The notes beneath the pieces were generated by a model that had not been told where the DNA came from, did not search any database, and saw nothing but the letters and a program-made list of their open reading frames with translations. The translations under genes were made by a program, and so were the position numbers. From Paracoccaceae bacterium (GTDB taxonomy: Bacteria; Pseudomonadota; Alphaproteobacteria; Rhodobacterales; Rhodobacteraceae): 8,501 nt of DNA. Below are positions 5,278 to 8,501 of this stretch, piece after piece. The stretch is from assembly GCA_007121115.1 (NCBI GenBank), contig SKMI01000203.1, forward strand, positions 1 through 8,501. The letters run 5' to 3'. Within the stretch, counting starts at the first letter, position 1. Each line of letters begins with the position of its first letter.

Positions 5278-6807
5278 ATGCGCGGACCCCATAACCTGCT
5301 GCGGCTGATCCGCACCGGCGCCACCTTCGAGCGCACCGGCGCCATGGCGCAGGTGCTGGAGGCGATGAACGCGCCACCGCGCCTGCGCGTGGCGCTGCGG
5401 GTGCTGGCCTGGCCGTTCCGCTGGCTGGGGTTGAAGGGTGACCCGGCCCTGCCCCCCGCCACCCGCGCGCTGACCGCTCTCGGCCCGGCCTATATCAAGT
5501 TCGGCCAGACCCTTGCCACCCGCCCCGATGTGGTGGGCACGGAAATGGCCGAGCAGTTGCGCTACCTGCAGGACAAGCTGCCCCCCTTTTCCATGGCCGA
5601 GGCCCGCAAGGCGGTGGCCGCCGAAATCGGCCTGCCGGTGGAGCGGGTGTTTTCCGAATTCTCGGAGCCGGTGGCGGCGGCGTCCATCGCGCAGGTGCAT
5701 CAGGCGCGGATCGCGGGCAGCGGGCAGAAGGTGGCAGTCAAGATCCTGCGCCCCGGCGTCGAGCGCGCCTTTCAGACCGATATCGACGCGTTCTACTTCG
5801 CCGCCGGGATGATCGAGGCGCTTCTGCCCATGACCCGTCGGCTGCGGCCCAGCGACGTGATCGCGCATTTCGAGGCAACGGTGCAGGGGGAACTGGACCT
5901 GCGACTGGAATCCGCCTCGGCCGCCGAGTTTGCCGACAATACCGCCGATGATGCGGGCTTTGCCGTGCCGCGCCCGGTCTGGGGGCTGTCGGCGCGCCGC
6001 ATCATGACGCTGGAATGGGCCGAAGGCGTGCCCATGGGCGACCGCGCCGCGCTCGATACGCTGACCGTGGACAAGCCCGAGATCGGGCGGCGGGTGCTGC
6101 ACCTGTTTCTGAGACACGCGCTGCGCGACGGGCTTTTTCACGGCGATTTGCACCAGGGCAACCTGAAGGTCACGCGCGACGGGACGCTGGTGGCGCTGGA
6201 TTTCGGCATCATGGGCCGGATCGACGAATACACCCGCCGCGTCTATGCCGAGATCCTGTTCGGATTCATCCAGCGCGACTATCGCCGGGTGGCCGAGGTG
6301 CATTTCGAGGCCGGATACGTCCCGCCCGACCGCGATATCGACGAATTCGCCCGCGCCCTGCGCTCGGTGGGCGAGCCGATCTTCGGCATGGATGCGGCGC
6401 AGATTTCGATGGCCAAGCTGCTGGCCTATCTGTTCGAGGTGACCGAGCGATTCGGCATGGAAACCCGGACCGAACTGATCCTGCTGCAACGCACCATGGT
6501 GGTGGTCGAAGGGGTGGCGCGGTCGCTTGATCCGCAGATCAACATCTGGAAGGTCGCGCGCCCGGTGGTCGAGGAATACATCGGCGAAAACATCGGGCCG
6601 AAGGCGCTGGCGCGCGATCTGGCCCGCACGGCGCAGGTGCTGGCGCGCTTCGGCCCGCGCCTGCCGCAGATGGTCGAGGATGCGCTGATCGCCCAGGCGC
6701 ACCCGCCCCGCAACGCCTCGCATTCGGGCGGCGGCGGGCGTCTTGGCTGGATCGCGCTGGCGCTTGGACTGTTTGCAAGCGGGCTGTGGCTGGGCAGTAC
6801 GTTCTGA
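5278..6807 (+). CDS. ubiB: UbiB, atypical (ADCK/ABC1-family) kinase-like protein of ubiquinone biosynthesis
   Basis: 509 residues. Family hallmarks are in order: the KxGQ motif in YIKFGQTLATRPD (K74, G76, Q77), the Ala-rich nucleotide loop PVAAASIAQVH (131-141), the VAVK lysine (K155), the ELD element (E205), the catalytic-loop-like HGDLHQGN (288-295, D290/N295) and DFG (308-310). A C-terminal hydrophobic segment (about 488-506) should anchor it in the inner membrane. The KxGQ and A-rich loop are the features that, in UbiB/COQ8, replace protein-kinase function with an ATPase/chaperone-like role in ubiquinone assembly. The ATG at 5278, 4 bp after the ubiE stop with a GGAAG 10 nt upstream, is preferred; an upstream in-frame ATG at 5194 would overlap ubiE by 80 bp and adds unrelated residues. 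It is last in the ubiE operon and converges with the gene at 6870. In related genomes, as I recall, coaBC (dfp) often follows; it does not here. Confidence 0.97.
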   Translation: MRGPHNLLRLIRTGATFERTGAMAQVLEAMNAPPRLRVALRVLAWPFRWLGLKGDPALPPATRALTALGPAYIKFGQTLATRPDVVGTEMAEQLRYLQDKLPPFSMAEARKAVAAEIGLPVERVFSEFSEPVAAASIAQVHQARIAGSGQKVAVKILRPGVERAFQTDIDAFYFAAGMIEALLPMTRRLRPSDVIAHFEATVQGELDLRLESASAAEFADNTADDAGFAVPRPVWGLSARRIMTLEWAEGVPMGDRAALDTLTVDKPEIGRRVLHLFLRHALRDGLFHGDLHQGNLKVTRDGTLVALDFGIMGRIDEYTRRVYAEILFGFIQRDYRRVAEVHFEAGYVPPDRDIDEFARALRSVGEPIFGMDAAQISMAKLLAYLFEVTERFGMETRTELILLQRTMVVVEGVARSLDPQINIWKVARPVVEEYIGENIGPKALARDLARTAQVLARFGPRLPQMVEDALIAQAHPPRNASHSGGGGRLGWIALALGLFASGLWLGSTF

Positions 6808-6869
6808 ACGGCGGTTCGAGCCTCTGATTTCGCTTCGAAAAAGCGCGCCCCAGCGCCCCGCCCCGGCGT
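6808..6869. other. Convergent intergenic gap with only weak hairpins
   Basis: This 62-bp gap separates the stop codons of ubiB and the oxidoreductase gene. It contains a small 5-bp hairpin (6831-6835 with 6841-6845) and no T-rich tract typical of an intrinsic terminator in either direction. Termination may be Rho-dependent or run into the opposing gene. Confidence 0.5.
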
Positions 6870-7877
6870 TCAGCCGCCTTCGGCCACCCGCACCAGCATC
6901 GCGCCGATCCGCCCCGGTGCCAGCGCCTCGTCATGCGCCTGCGCCGTGGCCGCAAGCGGGTGGATCGCGGCCACCGGGTGCTGCAGCGCCCCGGCCTCCA
7001 GCCAGCGGGTCAGATCGGCAATCGCCGCCTGCCGCGACGCCTGCGGCAGGGAATAGACCAGCACCATCCGGATCGTCAGCGCGGCGAACATCATCGGATA
7101 CCAGGGCAGCACCGGTTCGGGCGCGGCCATGGAGCCATAGGCGGCGATCACCCCGTTTTCGGCCAGCACCGCGCGCGAGACCTCCAGATTGCCACCGAAT
7201 TCCACTTCGACGATCCGGTCCACCTTCGCGTCGCCCGTGGCCTCGAGGATCGCCGCCGCCGTATCGCCCGCGCGGTAGTTCACAACCGCATCCGCCCCCA
7301 TGGCGCTGGCGTGCGCGGCCTTTTCCGGCCCGCTGACCGTGGCGATCACCTGCGCCGCACCGCCAAGCTTCGCCATCTGCACCGCATAGGCGCCCACCGC
7401 CCCCGCGCCGCCTGTCACCAGCACCCGCTGCCCGGTCACCGGCCCGTCGGCGAAAACGCAGCGATGCGCGGTCTGCGCCGGAATGCCCAGGCAGGCGCCG
7501 GCTTCGAAACTGGCGGCATCAGGCAGCGCCACCGCCTGCGCCGCGGGCAGCGTGACATATTCCGCGCAACTGCCCATGGCCCGGCCCCAGGCCGCGTTCC
7601 AAAGCCACACCTGTTGGCCCACACGGGCCGGGTCCACGCCGTCGCCCACCGCGTCGATCACCCCCGCGCCATCGCTGTGCGGGACCACCAGCGGATGCGC
7701 CAGCGGCCCCCGCGCCCCGGCGCGCGCCTTCGCATCCGACGGGTTGACGCCGGAAAACACCACCCGCACCCGCACCTCGCCCGGTTCGGGCTCGGGGCGG
7801 GGCAGGTCGCGCAGTTCCAGCACCTCGGCCGCCGGGCCGGTGCGCCGGTAGGCGATGGCGCGCATGGTGTCGCTCAT
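6870..7877 (-). CDS. Zinc-independent NADPH:quinone oxidoreductase / zeta-crystallin-like medium-chain dehydrogenase
   Basis: 335 residues of the medium-chain dehydrogenase/reductase superfamily. The N-terminal GroES-like domain includes FSGVNPSDAKARAG (41-54) and PHSDGAGVIDAVGDGV (66-81). The Rossmann domain has the nucleotide motif VTGGAGAVGAYAVQMAK (154-170). The structural-zinc cysteine cluster and catalytic-zinc ligands of alcohol dehydrogenases are absent, placing it in the QOR/zeta-crystallin group, which reduces quinones or other enones/aldehydes with NADPH in the cytoplasm. The ATG at 7877 overlaps the pmtA stop as ATGA, and a strong GGAGAAGG lies 4 nt upstream inside pmtA, so translation is probably coupled. 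M5 is a possible but less favoured start. The substrate cannot be told from sequence, and a role in quinone reduction is only the family default. Confidence 0.9.
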   Translation of the reverse strand: MSDTMRAIAYRRTGPAAEVLELRDLPRPEPEPGEVRVRVVFSGVNPSDAKARAGARGPLAHPLVVPHSDGAGVIDAVGDGVDPARVGQQVWLWNAAWGRAMGSCAEYVTLPAAQAVALPDAASFEAGACLGIPAQTAHRCVFADGPVTGQRVLVTGGAGAVGAYAVQMAKLGGAAQVIATVSGPEKAAHASAMGADAVVNYRAGDTAAAILEATGDAKVDRIVEVEFGGNLEVSRAVLAENGVIAAYGSMAAPEPVLPWYPMMFAALTIRMVLVYSLPQASRQAAIADLTRWLEAGALQHPVAAIHPLAATAQAHDEALAPGRIGAMLVRVAEGG

Positions 7878-8482
7878 GCGGCCTTCTCCATCCGGATGAA
7901 GGTGAAGAGCCCCAGCGACCGCTCCTCGGTCACCTCCAGCGCGCCCTGACCCAGAATGCGTGCTTTCGGGAAATCCGGGTGCCAGCCCAGCCAGCCCGCC
8001 AGCGGCGCAAAGACGCGCTCGATCCAGGCCAGAAACCCGCGTTCGCGGGCGAAATGGTTGACGATGATCACCTGCCCGCCGGGTTTGCAGACCCGCGCGA
8101 TCTCGGCCATCACCCGCTCCGGGTCCGGCACGACCGAGACCAGATACATCGCCACCACAGTGTCGAAATGCGCGTCCGGAAAATCCAGCGACCGCGCGTC
8201 CATCTGGCGCAATTCGCGCACATGGGCCAACCCGTCCTCGGCCACGCGCTTGCGGGCACGGGCCAGCATTTCCTCGGAAAAGTCGATCCCCGTCACCTCC
8301 AGATGCGGTGCATAATCGCCCAGCGACAGCCCGGTGCCCACGCCGACCTCCAGCACGCGGCCCGTAGCGGCGTTCACCGCCGCGGTCGCCTGCCGTCGCC
8401 CCTTGCGGGTGATCCGGCCAAAGGTGTCATCATAAACCGGCGCCCAGCGGCGGTAGCTTGACGTGACGGCGGAAAGGTCCAT
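7874..8482 (-). CDS. pmtA: Phosphatidylethanolamine N-methyltransferase, Rhodobacter type
   Basis: 202 residues from ATG 8482, close to the roughly 203-residue PmtA of Rhodobacter sphaeroides, which it resembles throughout from memory (SYRRWAPVYDDTFG near the start, LEVGVGTGLSL, HFDTVVAMYLVSVVPDPERVM, VNHFARE). SAM motif I is VLEVGVGTGLSL (43-54), the acidic residue after strand 2 is D67 (VTGIDFS), and KPGG is at 133-136. The family methylates phosphatidylethanolamine successively to phosphatidylcholine at the cytoplasmic face of the inner membrane. A TTG six bases upstream (8488) is in frame, but the GAGGA at 8493-8489 abuts it and is correctly spaced (6 nt) only for ATG 8482. It is the first gene of a two-gene unit with the oxidoreductase; its promoter lies outside the window. 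A closely related UbiE-like methyltransferase of other substrate is the alternative. Confidence 0.85.
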   Translation of the reverse strand: MDLSAVTSSYRRWAPVYDDTFGRITRKGRRQATAAVNAATGRVLEVGVGTGLSLGDYAPHLEVTGIDFSEEMLARARKRVAEDGLAHVRELRQMDARSLDFPDAHFDTVVAMYLVSVVPDPERVMAEIARVCKPGGQVIIVNHFARERGFLAWIERVFAPLAGWLGWHPDFPKARILGQGALEVTEERSLGLFTFIRMEKAA

Positions 8483-8488
8483 GCGCAA

Positions 8489-8493
8489 TCCTC
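8489..8493 (-). promoter_or_regulatory. Shine-Dalgarno of pmtA, deciding ATG 8482 over TTG 8488
   Basis: GAGGA on the minus strand is 6 nt from ATG 8482 but directly adjacent to the upstream in-frame TTG, which therefore cannot use it. Confidence 0.7.
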
Positions 8494-8501
8494 GGATGCA
8501 A

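Noticed and set aside
4404..5462. Upstream extension of the mutM frame to position 5462
   Set aside because: It is antisense to ubiE and would bury the catalytic N-terminal proline; the GTG at 4403 with its strong Shine-Dalgarno is the real start.
5215..6723. Minus-strand open frame of 502 codons opposite ubiB
   Set aside because: Its composition (Gly, His, Gln, Arg) mirrors the third-position GC bias of ubiB; no motif, and it is antisense to a certain gene.
6933..7949. Plus-strand open frame of 338 codons opposite the oxidoreductase
   Set aside because: Arg/His-rich reverse-frame artefact of the high GC content; no ribosome binding site or recognisable domain.
1..8501. Mobile element, CRISPR, phage defence or biosynthetic cluster
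   Set aside because: Every long stretch is explained by conserved housekeeping genes with uniform codon bias; no transposase, repeat array, terminal inverted repeats or defence domain was seen.

Overview
The window is high-GC (roughly two thirds G+C by eye), with tightly packed, codon-biased housekeeping genes. It looks like the chromosome of an alphaproteobacterium, most likely of the Rhodobacteraceae (Rhodobacter/Paracoccus-like). The support is the block ubiB, ubiE, mutM, enoyl-CoA hydratase, rpsT, which I recall as a conserved alphaproteobacterial cluster, together with a Rhodobacter-type small phosphatidylethanolamine N-methyltransferase (PmtA) and a mitochondrial-like crotonase. No transposase, integrase, tRNA, CRISPR array or phage gene is visible.

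Layout. (1) Positions 1-2046, minus strand: a Do/DegQ-type periplasmic serine protease (degQ) followed 42 bp later by rarA, whose 3' part runs off the left edge. (2) Positions 2124-2441, minus strand: ribosomal protein S20 (rpsT) with its own intrinsic terminator. (3) Positions 2574-4403, minus strand: mutM (fpg, GTG start) then a short-chain enoyl-CoA hydratase, ending at a second intrinsic terminator. (4) Positions 4404-4505: a compact divergent promoter region. (5) Positions 4506-6807, plus strand: ubiE and ubiB, 4 bp apart, a ubiquinone-biosynthesis pair. (6) Positions 6870-8482, minus strand, convergent with ubiB: pmtA overlapping by 4 bp (ATGA) with a zeta-crystallin-like NADPH:quinone oxidoreductase gene.

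Functional themes are genome maintenance (RarA, MutM), envelope proteostasis (DegQ), translation (S20), beta-oxidation (enoyl-CoA hydratase), ubiquinone synthesis (UbiE/UbiB) and phospholipid head-group methylation (PmtA). I do not see a novel multi-gene system. The points most worth a second look are an apparent gene-order break where dnaA is usually found next to rpsT, a structured 3' UTR of the hydratase gene with two mutually exclusive pairings, the back-to-back overlapping promoters of mutM and ubiE, and the translationally coupled pmtA/oxidoreductase pair.
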